Below, piece by piece: positions 16,040-25,125 of a stretch of 64,000 nucleotides of DNA. Made by a program: the position numbers and the translations under genes. The notes below the pieces were generated by a model, which saw nothing but the letters and a program-made list of their open reading frames with translations, was not told the origin of the DNA and did no database searches. Each line of letters starts with the position of its first letter. Positions within the stretch are counted from its first letter, which is position 1. Origin of the DNA: Phenylobacterium haematophilum (GTDB taxonomy: Bacteria; Pseudomonadota; Alphaproteobacteria; Caulobacterales; Caulobacteraceae); NCBI RefSeq assembly GCF_014196295.1, contig NZ_JACIDK010000007.1, positions 62,001 to 126,000 of the forward strand, read 5' to 3'.

Positions 16040-16525
16040 CTAGTGCTGATGGGTTTCGGCCGCAGCGGCCTTGGGGGTGACGACGAGCGCGGGCGCCGGA
16101 TGGCTGGCCCGTTCGCCCGCTGACGGAATCTCCGTCCATTGGCTCTCGTCGGCGCCGCAGGACTGCACGGTCGGGAAATAGAGAGTCGCGGGCTGGTCGG
16201 GCAGTTTGAACAGCATCGCGAACTCGTCGAACTGGTCGTCCGGCAGCTCGCCCCGCCAGGTGACGGCGGTGACCTTGCCGTCCTGGCGCTCGATCTCCAG
16301 CGTCCAGCCCGGCTTGGGCTGCGGCCGGGCCGAGGCCATTTCGGTCGGAAGCTCGATGCGCAGCGCCGTGGTCGCCGCCTCGCCGCAGCCGTGCCCGACG
16401 CGGAACACCACGGCCTGATAGGCGCCGGCCTGCGCGCGGCCCGGATCGGCGGCCACATGCGCGGTCGCCAGGCCGGGCAGGGCGGCGAAGGCGGCAGCCA
16501 TCAACCAGGGTTTCAGAACGCCCAC
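16040..16525 (-). CDS. YcnI-like DUF1775 copper-binding protein
   Basis: 161 aa if translation starts at the GTG at 16525, which has GGAGG seven bases upstream and overlaps the receptor gene's end. A later ATG would truncate the signal peptide. Cleavage after LATA would leave an N-terminal histidine (HVAADPG), as in YcnI proteins that bind copper through that residue. The core includes VVFRVGHGC, WTLEIERQDGKV, VTWRGELPDDQFDEF and a C-terminal ETHQH. No C-terminal membrane anchor is seen. It sits between a TonB receptor and PCu(A)C. Confidence 0.88.
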   Translation of the reverse strand: MGVLKPWLMAAAFAALPGLATAHVAADPGRAQAGAYQAVVFRVGHGCGEAATTALRIELPTEMASARPQPKPGWTLEIERQDGKVTAVTWRGELPDDQFDEFAMLFKLPDQPATLYFPTVQSCGADESQWTEIPSAGERASHPAPALVVTPKAAAAETHQH

Positions 16526-18564
16526 GTCACGCCTCCGAACACCGAGCGGCCTTCGCCGGGGAAGAACACCGCCTTGGAGACGCTTGGCAGACGCGCGTCG
16601 GTGATCGCGCTGAAGTTCGACACATAGCGCTCGTCGGCCAGGTTGCGGGCCTCGACGAAGACGCTGACCCCGTTGGGACCGCGCCAGCCGCCGCCCAGCG
16701 ACCAGACCGCGTAGGAGGGCGCCTTCAATGTATTGGCGTAGTCGACATAGGTGTCGGTGATCGACCATTCGACCGAGGGGGCGATGAACCAGCCGCTGGG
16801 GTGATCGTAGCGCAGTTCAGCCCGGTAGAGATGCTCGGGCACGACCGGCAGCCGGTTCTCGCCATAGACGCTGTCGCCGTCGAAGCGGAAGTCGGACCAG
16901 GCGTAGGTCTGGCGCAGCCGCGCCGAACCGATGCGCCAGTCGAGTCCGGCCTCCAGGCCCTGGTGGATCGTCGGCCCGGCGTTGAAGGTTGCGGCCGGAA
17001 TGCTGGGCGAAACCACGAAGTTCAGCAGCTCGTTCTCCAACTCGGCCCGATAGAGCGCCACGTCCCAGGAAATCGCGCCGCGCCGGCCGCGGGTCCCGAC
17101 CTCGGCGGTCCAGGCCTCCTGCGCCTTGAGCGGCGCGAAGCCGACGAACGGCCCGGTCTGGACCAGGGCGCTGAAGTTCGGCGGCTCCACCGACTTGGTC
17201 AGGTTGGCGAAGGCCTGGGCGCCGTCGTCCGCCTGCCAAAGCAGCCCGACGCGCGGCGCGAACCACTCGTAGGTGATCGAACGATCGGCGCTGCGGTTCA
17301 GGTTGTTGCGGAACTGGCGATTGGCCGAGCCCAGCGAACCGCCCCCGATCAGCGCCAGTTGGTCGGTGACGAACAGCCGGCCTTCGGCGAACACGTCCAG
17401 GGCGCGGGCGTTTTGGCGGCTGTCGGCCCGCTTCTCGCCCTTCGACGACTTCAGGTTCACCCATTGCAGGGCGTCCAGGTCGCCCAGCCGCGCCGAGGCG
17501 CCGACGAACAGATCGGCGCGGCGGCCGGCCAGCTCGCCCTCGACGTCCAGCCGCCCGAAAGCGCCCCAGTTGCGGCTCTCCTGGTCGATGACCTGGAAGA
17601 TCGGGTGGTCGAGATCCTTCCAGCTGGCATAGACCCCGCCCTCGAACACGGCGTTGTCGGCCACCCGCCAGCGGGTCTGCAGCGTGCCGCGGACGCTGCG
17701 CATGTTGCGCTGGTACTCGTTGGCCAGGTTGCCGGCTGCGGCCTTGCGCGGGTTGTTCAGCGCCTGGCTCAGGTCGACGGCGCCCGGGATCTCCTGATCG
17801 ACGTTGTGTCCCGACAGGATGAAGCGCAGCTCGCGATCCTCGCCGAAGCTGCGGCCGATGTTCAGCGAGACATGCTGGGCGGTCTGGTCGCTTTGCTCGC
17901 GCCAGCCGTTGGCCGAGATGGCGGTGGCGGCGGCGAACATGTCCCACTCGCCCCACTGGCGGGCGACCTCGCCGTGGCCGCGGATCGTGCGGTACGAGCC
18001 GCCGTCCAGCCGCAGCAGGTTTTGCGCCCCCGCGTCCTTGCCGGTCGGGGTCACCATGTTGATCGCCCCGCCCAGCAGCGCGCCGCCGAAGCGCAGGGCG
18101 TTGCCGCCCTTATAGACCTCGGTGAAGCGGGCGATCAGCGGGTCGATCTGCTGGAAGTCCCCATAGCCGTCGGCCTCGTTGAACGGCACCCCGTCCTGGG
18201 CCAGCAGCGTGCCGCGGTTGTGGTTGGGGTTGCCGATCCCCGAGCCGCGGATCGACAGCCGGGTGTCGTCGCCCCACTTCTTCTGTGCGTAGACGCCGGG
18301 CACGTCGCGCAGCGTCTCGGCCAGCCCCTGAGCGTAGCGGTCGCGATAGGCCTCGGCGGAAATCACCGCCACGGCGCCGGGGGTTTCGGACAGCCGGCGG
18401 CGGGCGTCGGCGACGACTGGCGGGTCTTCAGGATCGGGATTGGCGGTGACGATCACCGCGTCCACCAGGGGCCCGGCTTCGTCGGCATGGGCGAAGGCGG
18501 GCAGTGAAAGGGCGGTGGCGGCGAGCAGCAGCGCGCGCGGCGAGGCGCGCAGAAAAGCGAACAT
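16513..18564 (-). CDS. TonB-dependent receptor, probably for copper
   Basis: 683 aa outer-membrane receptor with a signal peptide (ending AFAHA), a plug domain (ETPGAVAVISAEAYRDRYAQ, LRDVPGVYAQKKWGDD, LSIRGSG, GGAINMVTPTG) and a C-terminal 22-strand barrel ending in WAF. It is second in an operon with DUF2946, YcnI-like and PCu(A)C genes, which points to copper or a copper chelate as cargo. No TonB-box sequence was confidently located, and the substrate is inferred only from neighbours. Confidence 0.9.
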   Translation of the reverse strand: MFAFLRASPRALLLAATALSLPAFAHADEAGPLVDAVIVTANPDPEDPPVVADARRRLSETPGAVAVISAEAYRDRYAQGLAETLRDVPGVYAQKKWGDDTRLSIRGSGIGNPNHNRGTLLAQDGVPFNEADGYGDFQQIDPLIARFTEVYKGGNALRFGGALLGGAINMVTPTGKDAGAQNLLRLDGGSYRTIRGHGEVARQWGEWDMFAAATAISANGWREQSDQTAQHVSLNIGRSFGEDRELRFILSGHNVDQEIPGAVDLSQALNNPRKAAAGNLANEYQRNMRSVRGTLQTRWRVADNAVFEGGVYASWKDLDHPIFQVIDQESRNWGAFGRLDVEGELAGRRADLFVGASARLGDLDALQWVNLKSSKGEKRADSRQNARALDVFAEGRLFVTDQLALIGGGSLGSANRQFRNNLNRSADRSITYEWFAPRVGLLWQADDGAQAFANLTKSVEPPNFSALVQTGPFVGFAPLKAQEAWTAEVGTRGRRGAISWDVALYRAELENELLNFVVSPSIPAATFNAGPTIHQGLEAGLDWRIGSARLRQTYAWSDFRFDGDSVYGENRLPVVPEHLYRAELRYDHPSGWFIAPSVEWSITDTYVDYANTLKAPSYAVWSLGGGWRGPNGVSVFVEARNLADERYVSNFSAITDARLPSVSKAVFFPGEGRSVFGGVTWAF

Positions 18565-18630
18565 GGTCGATGGTGTCCCTGGATGTACGAGAAAAGCCGC
18601 AGACGCGCGGGCGCTGCGGGCGGTTTCGAC

Positions 18631-19023
18631 TCAGACGTTCAGGGAAGGGGGGCCTTGGCCCGGCGGCCGCGGCGGCGCGCGGGCGCGGGGCTGCAGCGGC
18701 CGCGCCGGCGCGGCGTGGCGCACCACGACAGCGGCGTAGGCGACTGGCGCGACCGCCAGTTCGGGGGTGACGACGACCGCCATGCTGGCGGCGAGGCAGT
18801 CGTGACAGGGCAGGCCGGCGAAGCCGCTTTTGCGCTCCTGGCCGTCGGCGCCGATGACCACCGTCTTGGCCCCGGTCTCGGTGCAGAGCTCGACGCGGAC
18901 GGTGGACAGCGATTCGGCCGCCATGGCCGCGCCCGGCAGCAAAGCCTGGGCAAGCAGCGCCACGAGGGCCGCCAGGACCCCCAGGCTCGCCCGCCCTGCG
19001 CGCTTTTTTCGGCCGAAGTGCAT
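18631..19023 (-). CDS. DUF2946 family protein
   Basis: 130 aa with an N-terminal hydrophobic segment (SLGVLAALVALLAQALLPGA), a conserved cysteine pair LCTETG and GLPCHDCLAA, and a proline/arginine-rich C-terminus. The CHDC motif and its position ahead of a copper-operon TonB receptor agree with DUF2946, a family often found with copper genes. It is probably the first gene of the operon, divergent from the KefC-like gene with an 84-bp shared promoter region. Confidence 0.75.
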   Translation of the reverse strand: MHFGRKKRAGRASLGVLAALVALLAQALLPGAAMAAESLSTVRVELCTETGAKTVVIGADGQERKSGFAGLPCHDCLAASMAVVVTPELAVAPVAYAAVVVRHAAPARPLQPRARAPPRPPGQGPPSLNV

Positions 19024-19107
19024 GGGCCGGCGTCTTAAGGGCAGCCCGACGGGTTACGCAAGAGGCGTCGAAACCCCATAGTGGCGCTCATCACAGAAGG
19101 GGAGCGC

Positions 19108-20910
19108 ATGGAAGGTCACGTTTCGCCGGGCGAATACAAGGACGTCGTCCTCTTTCTCGCTACCGCCGGCGTGATCGTGCCCTTGTTCCGCCGCTGGCGG
19201 ATCAGCCCCATCCTCGGATTCCTTGGCGCGGGAGTCGTCCTTGGTCCTTTCGGGCTGGGCGCCCTCAGCGGCGCGTTTCCCTGGCTTGGCTACTTCACCA
19301 TCGCCAACCCGGGCGAGATCGCCCAACTCGCCGAATTCGGGGTGGTCTTCCTGCTGTTCATGATCGGGCTGGAGCTGTCGTGGGAGCGCCTGCGGCTGAT
19401 GCGACGGTGGGTGTTCGGCATGGGCGCGCTGCAGGTGACGCTCTGCCTGGCGGCCATCGCCCTGGCCGGCATGACGTTGGGCCTCGACATCGCGCCGGCC
19501 GTCGCCATCGGCGCCGCGCTGGCCCTGTCTTCCACCGCTGTGGTCATGCAGATCCTGACTGAGCACAAGCGCCAGCACTCGCCCGCGGGCCGGGCGACCT
19601 TCTCGGTGCTGTTGTTCCAGGATCTGGCGGTGGCCCCGATCCTCGTCACCCTGGCGATCCTCGGCCGCGGCGGAGACGGCGAGGCGTTCTCGCCGCGGCT
19701 GCTGCTCGCCTTCGCGCCGGCGGCGCTGGGGGTGATGATCCTCGTGGCGTTCGGCCGGCTGCTGCTGCGCCCGATGCTCAAGTCCGTGGCCCGAGCCAAG
19801 AGCGAAGAGCTGTTCATGGCCGCCTGTCTGCTGGTGGTCATCGGCGCGGGGCTGGTCAGCGCGCTCACCGGCCTGTCCATGGCGCTCGGCGCCTTCATCG
19901 CCGGCCTGTTGCTGGCCGAGACCGAGTACCGGCACGAGGTCGAGGTCACCATCGAACCGTTCAAGGGCCTGCTGCTCGGGCTGTTCTTCCTCTCGGTGGG
20001 CATTGGGCTCGACCTGTCGCTGCTCGCCGCCCAGCCCTGGGCGATACTCGGCATGTCGGTCGGCGTCGTCGTCCTCAACGCGACGGTGGTTTTTGGGCTC
20101 GGACGGTTGTTCGGCCTGCCCTGGCGCGGAGCGCTGGAGGCCGGTCTGCTCCTCGCCGGCGGCGGCGAGTTCGCCTACGTCATCCTCTCGGCGGCGATGG
20201 GCGACGGCATCGTCCCGCGGCCGCTGGGCCAGATGGTGCTGGTCTCGTCGACCATCTCGATGATGTGCATCCCGTTGCTGGCCGCACTGGGCTTGAAGCT
20301 CGGCGGCCGCAGAACCGGCGGCCAGGGGCTGGCGGCCGAGCCGGCCGTTCCGCCGGCCGCCGATCCGGCCGAAGCCGAAGCGCCCAAGGTGCTGGTCGTC
20401 GGCTACGGGCGCGTAGGCAAGCTGGTCGGCGACATGCTGCACCGGCACGACATCGCCTGGGTGGCGGCCGAGCGCGATCCAAAGCTGGTCGAGGCCGCGC
20501 GCCACGCCGGCGAGGCGATCTATTTCGGCGACGCCTCGCGCCAGGAGTTCCTGCGCCGCTGCGGGCTGGAGACCGCCCCGGCCCTGGTCGTGACCATGGA
20601 TTCGCCCGAAGGCGTCGAAGCGATCGTCGCCACCGCCCGGGCCATGCGCCCTGACCTGACCATCGTCGCGCGGGCCCGCGATGCGCGCCAGGCTCAGAGA
20701 CTCTACGAGCTCGGCGCCACCGACGCGGTGCCCGAGACGGTGGAAGCTAGTTTACAATTGTCCGAGGCGGTTCTGGTTGAGATCGGCGTGCCAATGGGAC
20801 TAATCATCGCATCGATCCATGAGCGGCGGGACGAGTTCCGAAAGGCGCTCAACCGACCCGAGGCCCTGGGGGGAAGAGTCAGACGCTACCGGCGCGCGCA
20901 AGAAAATTGA
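19108..20910 (+). CDS. KefC-like monovalent cation:proton antiporter (CPA2) with RCK domain
   Basis: 600 aa. An Na+/H+ exchanger domain of about 12 TM segments (residues 10-390) includes GFLGAGVVLGPFGLG and ALSSTAVVMQIL. A cytoplasmic TrkA-N domain follows, with KVLVVGYGRVGKLVGDML (about 430) as the nucleotide-binding glycine motif. The family exports K+ or Na+ in exchange for protons and is gated by ligand binding to the RCK domain. I preferred the ATG at 19108 with AAGGGGAG over the GTG at 19081. No KefF-type ancillary subunit is adjacent. Confidence 0.9.
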   Translation: MEGHVSPGEYKDVVLFLATAGVIVPLFRRWRISPILGFLGAGVVLGPFGLGALSGAFPWLGYFTIANPGEIAQLAEFGVVFLLFMIGLELSWERLRLMRRWVFGMGALQVTLCLAAIALAGMTLGLDIAPAVAIGAALALSSTAVVMQILTEHKRQHSPAGRATFSVLLFQDLAVAPILVTLAILGRGGDGEAFSPRLLLAFAPAALGVMILVAFGRLLLRPMLKSVARAKSEELFMAACLLVVIGAGLVSALTGLSMALGAFIAGLLLAETEYRHEVEVTIEPFKGLLLGLFFLSVGIGLDLSLLAAQPWAILGMSVGVVVLNATVVFGLGRLFGLPWRGALEAGLLLAGGGEFAYVILSAAMGDGIVPRPLGQMVLVSSTISMMCIPLLAALGLKLGGRRTGGQGLAAEPAVPPAADPAEAEAPKVLVVGYGRVGKLVGDMLHRHDIAWVAAERDPKLVEAARHAGEAIYFGDASRQEFLRRCGLETAPALVVTMDSPEGVEAIVATARAMRPDLTIVARARDARQAQRLYELGATDAVPETVEASLQLSEAVLVEIGVPMGLIIASIHERRDEFRKALNRPEALGGRVRRYRRAQEN

Positions 20911-20920
20911 CAGCGGCGGT

Positions 20921-20945
20921 GGAACTAAGCCGTAAGGGGAACGTT
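20921..20945 (+). promoter_or_regulatory. sigma-EcfG (sigma-T) type promoter
   Basis: GGAAC at 20921-20925 and CGTT at 20942-20945 are separated by exactly 16 bases, which is the alphaproteobacterial general-stress ECF consensus. It points towards ompA, 455 bp away, and begins 10 bp after the KefC-like stop. Confidence 0.6.
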
Positions 20946-21399
20946 GTCCGCTCGAACCAGAGACGGAATTCGCGTCTTAGGCGAAGGGGGAGTGACCAGC
21001 TAGACAGTTGAGCTTTTGTCAGCAGTGCGCGGGTGTTCGCGCGCGGCCTGGACTTTACGGTCCCGCTGACTGCGCTCATAGTTCAAGAGAATCAATCGGC
21101 TTCGGTCGGACGGCGCATGCGCTTCTGGCGCGGTCGCATTTTCCGCACTGGACCCGAAAACAAGAATTCGGCGTTGCGATGTTGCCCAGGGCGCGTCGTT
21201 GGCGACCGAACGAGGGATGTGTCTCTCGCCCCGAAGTTGATCGCCGAGGGGAAGAACGTGTAACGTCCTGGGGTTGGATTTGAGAGGCGCTTCGAATTGG
21301 CGAAGGTGTTGCTCTGGCGACACTTTCGTAATGGTTGGGCCTTGATATAACAGCGCTGGGTCATTTGGCCGCAGCAGAGGGCAAGAGAGGGCTCTGAAT
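20946..21399 (+). other. gene-free leader region upstream of ompA
   Basis: A 454-bp stretch without a convincing gene. Overlapping frames up to 91 codons are present but have no ribosome site and poor composition. It begins just after an EcfG promoter. A TATAAC at 21345 is a possible -10 element for ompA. It may be a long 5' UTR or hold an unannotated stress RNA. Confidence 0.4.
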
Positions 21400-22590
21400 A
21401 TGAAATTCAAACTCCTAGCGGGGGCCGCCCTGGCTGCGGTCTTCGCCGCGTCGGGAGCTTCGGCGCAAGAAGTTGGTTGGTACGGCGCTGTCGACCTCGG
21501 CTACCACTGGCCGGACGGCATCGACGGTGAATCGTCGAACAACTCGGCTGGCGGCTCGCCCTACAACTGGACCTTCAACCAGGAAGAGGATTGGACCGGC
21601 TTCGCCCGTCTCGGCTACCAGCTGAACGAGCATTGGCGCGTCGAACTCGAAGGCGGCTACCGTCCGGGCGACATCGAGTCGATCCGCGGTGGCTCGAACA
21701 ACGCGATCCTCGGCCTGTGCACCCCGGGCGTGGTCCGCTCGGCCGCCGCTCCTAACTGCGGTTCGGCCTCGGGCGACATCACCTCGTGGACCCTGATGGG
21801 TAACGTGATCTATGACATCGCCCCGGGCGCGGTCATTAATCCGTTCGTCGGCGCCGGCATCGGTATCAACCACGTGAAGGTCGATACCGTCGGCCAGTTC
21901 TCGTCGGTGACCGGTGCGTTCAGCGCGACCAACCCGTCGATCCAGAACCTGACCATCGACGACGACGACACCGCCCTGGCCTGGCAGCTGATCGCTGGTC
22001 TGGCCTGGCGCGCGACCGACCGTCTGAACGTGGACCTGACCTACCGCTACCTGGGCGGCACGGACCTCGACTTCGCGTCGACCGGTTCGCACGCTCTGCA
22101 GCCGGGCGTCTTCACGGGCGAATACACGGACCAATCGGTGACCGTCGGCCTGCGCTACTCGTTCGCTGCGCCGCCGCCGCCGCCGCCGCCCCCGCCGCCC
22201 CCGCCGCCGCCTCCCCCGCCGCCTCCGCCTCCCCCGCCGCCTCCGCCGGCGTATGAGGCGAAGCAATTCATCGTCTACTTCCCGTTCGATCAGTACGTGC
22301 TGACTCCGGAAGCCCAGACGGTGATCCAGGAAGCTGCGACCTACGCGACCAGCGGCAACGCGACCCGCGTGATCGTGGTCGGCCACACCGACACCTCGGG
22401 TTCGGCCGCGTACAACGTCCGCCTGTCGGAACGTCGTGCTAAGGCCACCGCCGACGCCCTCGTGGGCCTGGGCGTGAACCAAGGCGCGCTGCAAGTGGAT
22501 TGGAAGGGCGAAACCCAACTCGCCGTCCCGACCGCCGACGGCGTGAAGGAACCGCTGAACCGCCGCTCGACGATCGACATCAACTTCTAA
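21400..22590 (+). CDS. OmpA-family outer-membrane protein with a 26-proline linker
   Basis: 396 aa. A signal peptide (ending GASAQ) leads into an 8-strand barrel (about residues 24-255) with conserved NPFVGAGIGINHVKV. An uninterrupted run of 26 prolines follows (residues 258-283; 22171-22248). The C-terminal OmpA domain binds peptidoglycan and contains YFPFDQYVLTPEAQ, VVGHTDTSGSAAYN and LSERRAKATADAL. This is the usual architecture of an abundant envelope tether. The codons of the proline run are mixed (CCG, CCC, CCT), so it is not a simple slipped trinucleotide. It ends in a strong terminator. Confidence 0.95.
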   Translation: MKFKLLAGAALAAVFAASGASAQEVGWYGAVDLGYHWPDGIDGESSNNSAGGSPYNWTFNQEEDWTGFARLGYQLNEHWRVELEGGYRPGDIESIRGGSNNAILGLCTPGVVRSAAAPNCGSASGDITSWTLMGNVIYDIAPGAVINPFVGAGIGINHVKVDTVGQFSSVTGAFSATNPSIQNLTIDDDDTALAWQLIAGLAWRATDRLNVDLTYRYLGGTDLDFASTGSHALQPGVFTGEYTDQSVTVGLRYSFAAPPPPPPPPPPPPPPPPPPPPPPPPPPAYEAKQFIVYFPFDQYVLTPEAQTVIQEAATYATSGNATRVIVVGHTDTSGSAAYNVRLSERRAKATADALVGLGVNQGALQVDWKGETQLAVPTADGVKEPLNRRSTIDINF

Positions 22591-22620
22591 GTCGATCTCG
22601 GCGATCAGCCGAACTAGCGG

Positions 22621-22650
22621 AGAGCCCGGCCGAAAGGCCGGGCTCTTTTG
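22621..22650 (+). terminator. intrinsic terminator after ompA
   Basis: The 11-bp stem AGAGCCCGGCC / GGCCGGGCTCT (22621-22631 and 22636-22646) with a GAAA tetraloop is followed by TTTTGCTTTT. Confidence 0.92.
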
Positions 22651-22724
22651 CTTTTGGGGCGCAGCCTTCGCCGCGGTGCGGCGTTGTGCAAGCTCCACCG
22701 CGGCGGGTGGGGCAGGTGGCGACG

Positions 22725-24509
22725 ATGACGCTCGACCAGGGACTGGCCTTCGGGCTCATCGCGCTGACCATCGGCGCCTTCATCTGGGGGCGTTTCCGGT
22801 ATGACGTCGTGGCCGTCTGCGCCTTGCTGGCCGGCGTTGCGATCGGCGTGGTGCCGGCCAAGAACGCCTTCGACGGCTTCTCCAACGACATCACCGTGAT
22901 CATCGCCGCGGCCCTGGTGGTCAGCGCCGCCTTCGCCAAGTCCGGGATCGTCGAGGCGGTCTTGCGCCCGCTGATCCCGAAACTGAAGACCGAACGCAGC
23001 CAGGTCCCGGTGCTGACCGCGGCGGTGACCGTGCTGTCCACCGCCACCAAGAACGTCGGGGCCCTGGCGATCCTGATGCCGGTTGCGCTGCAGCTCTCAC
23101 GCCGCACCGGCTCCTCGCCTTCGCGGCTGCTGATGCCTATGGCCTTCGGCGCCATGCTCGGCGGCATCGTCACCCTGGTCGGCACCGCCCCGAACATCAT
23201 CGTCTCGCAGGTGCGCGAGGAACTGCTCGGCAAGCCGTTCGCCATGTACGACTACACCCCGGTCGGCCTGGCGCTGGCGGCGATCGGCTTCGTGTTCCTG
23301 ACCTTCGCCTACCGCATCCTGCCCAAGGATCGCGCCCCGGCCGTGAACATCGAGGAGGCGCTGGCCGCCAACGCCTACATCACCGAGGTGGAGGCCCCGG
23401 AAGACTGGGCCCTGGCCGGGACCCGCATCGGCGAACTGCACGAACTGGCCGGCGGCGAGGCCCAGGTGATGATGCTGCTCAGCGGCGGGCGCCGCCGCCC
23501 GCGACCGCATCCGAACACCAAGGTCCGCCCCGGCGACGTGTTGCTGCTGCAGGGCGAACCCCAGGCCCTCGACGAATTGATCAACCGCGGCAAGTTGCGG
23601 CTGACCCGCTCGGACCGTCCCGTCGCCATGGAGGAGCCGACCGACGAGGTGCGGGTGGTCGAGGCGGTGGTCGGCGGCGAATCGGAGCTGATCGGCCGCT
23701 CGGCCCAGCAGTCGGATCTCTATGGCCAGTATGGCGTGAACCTGCTGGCGGTCAGCCGTTCGGGCTTCGACCTCAAGCAGAGCCCCAGCCGCATCCGCCT
23801 GCGCGCCGGCGACATCGTCGTGTTGCAGGGCGCTGAACGCACCCTGCCCACGGCCCTGGCCGCCCTCGGCCTCTTGCCGCTGGCCGAGCGCGAGGTGCGG
23901 CTCGGCGGCATCCGCCACGCGGTCGCCCCGGCGGTGATTCTGGCTGCGGCCATGGTGCTGGTCGCATTGAAGGTCGTGCCGGTCGCCATCGCTTTCTTCG
24001 GCGCGGCCGTGGCGATGATCGTCGTGGGGGCGCTGCGCATGCGCGAGGCCTACGCCGCCGTCGATGGGCCGCTGATCGTGCTGATCGCCGCGATGATTCC
24101 GGTGTCCGAAGCAATCTCGACCACCGGCGGGGCGGAGCTGATCGGCGGCTGGCTGTCGAGCGTCTTCCGCGGCCAGTCCCCGATGATCGCGCTGGTGTCG
24201 ATCATGGCCGTGGCCATGGCCGCCACGCCGTTCCTCAACAACGCGGCGACCGTGCTGATCGTCGCGCCGGTGGGGGCGAGCATGGCCCGGCAGCTCGGCC
24301 TCAACCCCGACCCGTTCCTGATGGCCGTCGCGGTCGGGGCGGCGTCCGACTTCCTCACCCCCATCGGCCACCAGTGCAATACGCTGGTGATGGGGCCCGG
24401 CGGCTACCGATTCGCCGACTATCCGCGGCTGGGCGCGCCCCTGACCCTGCTGGTGCTGGTCCTGGGCGCGCCGCTGATCGCCTGGTTCTGGCCGCTGACC
24501 GCGGCCTAG
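22725..24509 (+). CDS. SLC13-type permease with two RCK_C domains
   Basis: 594 aa. N-terminal TM segments (FGLIALTIGAFIWGRFRYDV onward, given in part) include TKNVGALAILMPVAL and GTAPNIIVSQ, typical of the SLC13/ArsB superfamily. Two TrkA-C (RCK_C) domains lie in the central loop (about 205-380), each with an IRLRAGDIVVLQG-like or VRPGDVLLLQG segment. The second TM half has FLNNAATVLIVAP and SDFLTPIGHQCNTLVMGPGGY. Such proteins move anions such as sulfate or dicarboxylates. The ATG at 22725 is the sensible start; upstream codons run into the ompA terminator. Confidence 0.88.
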   Translation: MTLDQGLAFGLIALTIGAFIWGRFRYDVVAVCALLAGVAIGVVPAKNAFDGFSNDITVIIAAALVVSAAFAKSGIVEAVLRPLIPKLKTERSQVPVLTAAVTVLSTATKNVGALAILMPVALQLSRRTGSSPSRLLMPMAFGAMLGGIVTLVGTAPNIIVSQVREELLGKPFAMYDYTPVGLALAAIGFVFLTFAYRILPKDRAPAVNIEEALAANAYITEVEAPEDWALAGTRIGELHELAGGEAQVMMLLSGGRRRPRPHPNTKVRPGDVLLLQGEPQALDELINRGKLRLTRSDRPVAMEEPTDEVRVVEAVVGGESELIGRSAQQSDLYGQYGVNLLAVSRSGFDLKQSPSRIRLRAGDIVVLQGAERTLPTALAALGLLPLAEREVRLGGIRHAVAPAVILAAAMVLVALKVVPVAIAFFGAAVAMIVVGALRMREAYAAVDGPLIVLIAAMIPVSEAISTTGGAELIGGWLSSVFRGQSPMIALVSIMAVAMAATPFLNNAATVLIVAPVGASMARQLGLNPDPFLMAVAVGAASDFLTPIGHQCNTLVMGPGGYRFADYPRLGAPLTLLVLVLGAPLIAWFWPLTAA

Positions 24510-25063
24510 CTTGCGACCAGGATCCAGACGCCGATCGCCGCGAAGCACGCCGCCGCGGCCCAGCGGATGTACTTGAGCGGCAGGCGCGTGGCCGCGGCCT
24601 CGCCGATCAGCACCGCCGGGACGTTGGCGATCATCATGCCGAGCGTGGTGCCGGCCGCGACCAGCAGCACCTGATGGAACTTCGCCGCCAGGGCGACGGT
24701 CGCAACCTGCGTCTTGTCGCCCATCTCCACGAAGAAGAACGCCACCAGGGTGGTCAGGAACACCCCGGCCCGATCCTTGGGTTTGTCGCTTTCCTCGAAC
24801 TTGTCGGGAATCAGCGCCCAGACGCCGAAGCCGATGAAGGCCAGGCCCAGGACCCACTTCATCCACGGGCCGTTCAGCAGCGAGGCCGCGGCGACGCCGA
24901 CCCAGGCGGCCAGGGCGTGGTTGGCGATGGTGGCGACGAGGATGCCGAGAATGATTGGAGCGGGCTTGCGGAACCGCGCCGCCAGCAACAAGGCCAGCAG
25001 CTGGGTCTTGTCGCCAATTTCGGCGACGGCCACGAGACCGGTGGAGACGAGGAAGGCTTCCAT
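24506..25063 (-). CDS. TMEM165/GDT1 family (UPF0016) manganese/calcium transporter
   Basis: 185 aa membrane protein with six predicted TM segments and the duplicated hallmark motif: EIGDKTQ (about residue 15) and EMGDKTQ (about 113). The family exports Mn2+ (or exchanges Ca2+/Mn2+ with H+). It starts at the ATG at 25061-25063, because the longer frame upstream runs into the riboswitch. It is convergent with the SLC13 gene, the two stops overlapping in CTAG. A Mn2+-sensing yybP-ykoY RNA upstream supports a manganese-exporter role. Confidence 0.92.
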   Translation of the reverse strand: MEAFLVSTGLVAVAEIGDKTQLLALLLAARFRKPAPIILGILVATIANHALAAWVGVAAASLLNGPWMKWVLGLAFIGFGVWALIPDKFEESDKPKDRAGVFLTTLVAFFFVEMGDKTQVATVALAAKFHQVLLVAAGTTLGMMIANVPAVLIGEAAATRLPLKYIRWAAAACFAAIGVWILVAS

Positions 25064-25080
25064 GGAGAACAGGCGTCCGG

Positions 25081-25125
25081 GCGGGGTCGAGACATACCAA
25101 TGGCCTTCCGCGCCGCCGACCCCGC
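25081..25125 (-). promoter_or_regulatory. hairpin between riboswitch and GDT1 start
   Basis: A perfect 9-bp stem, GCGGGGTCG (25081-25089) and CGACCCCGC (25117-25125), lies between the aptamer and the start codon. It is a candidate expression platform. No T-run follows, which suggests translational control. Confidence 0.5.

Noticed and set aside
21008-21283. Overlapping short frames in the ompA leader
   Set aside because: No ribosome sites, composition unlike neighbours and competing frames; left as non-coding or uncertain.
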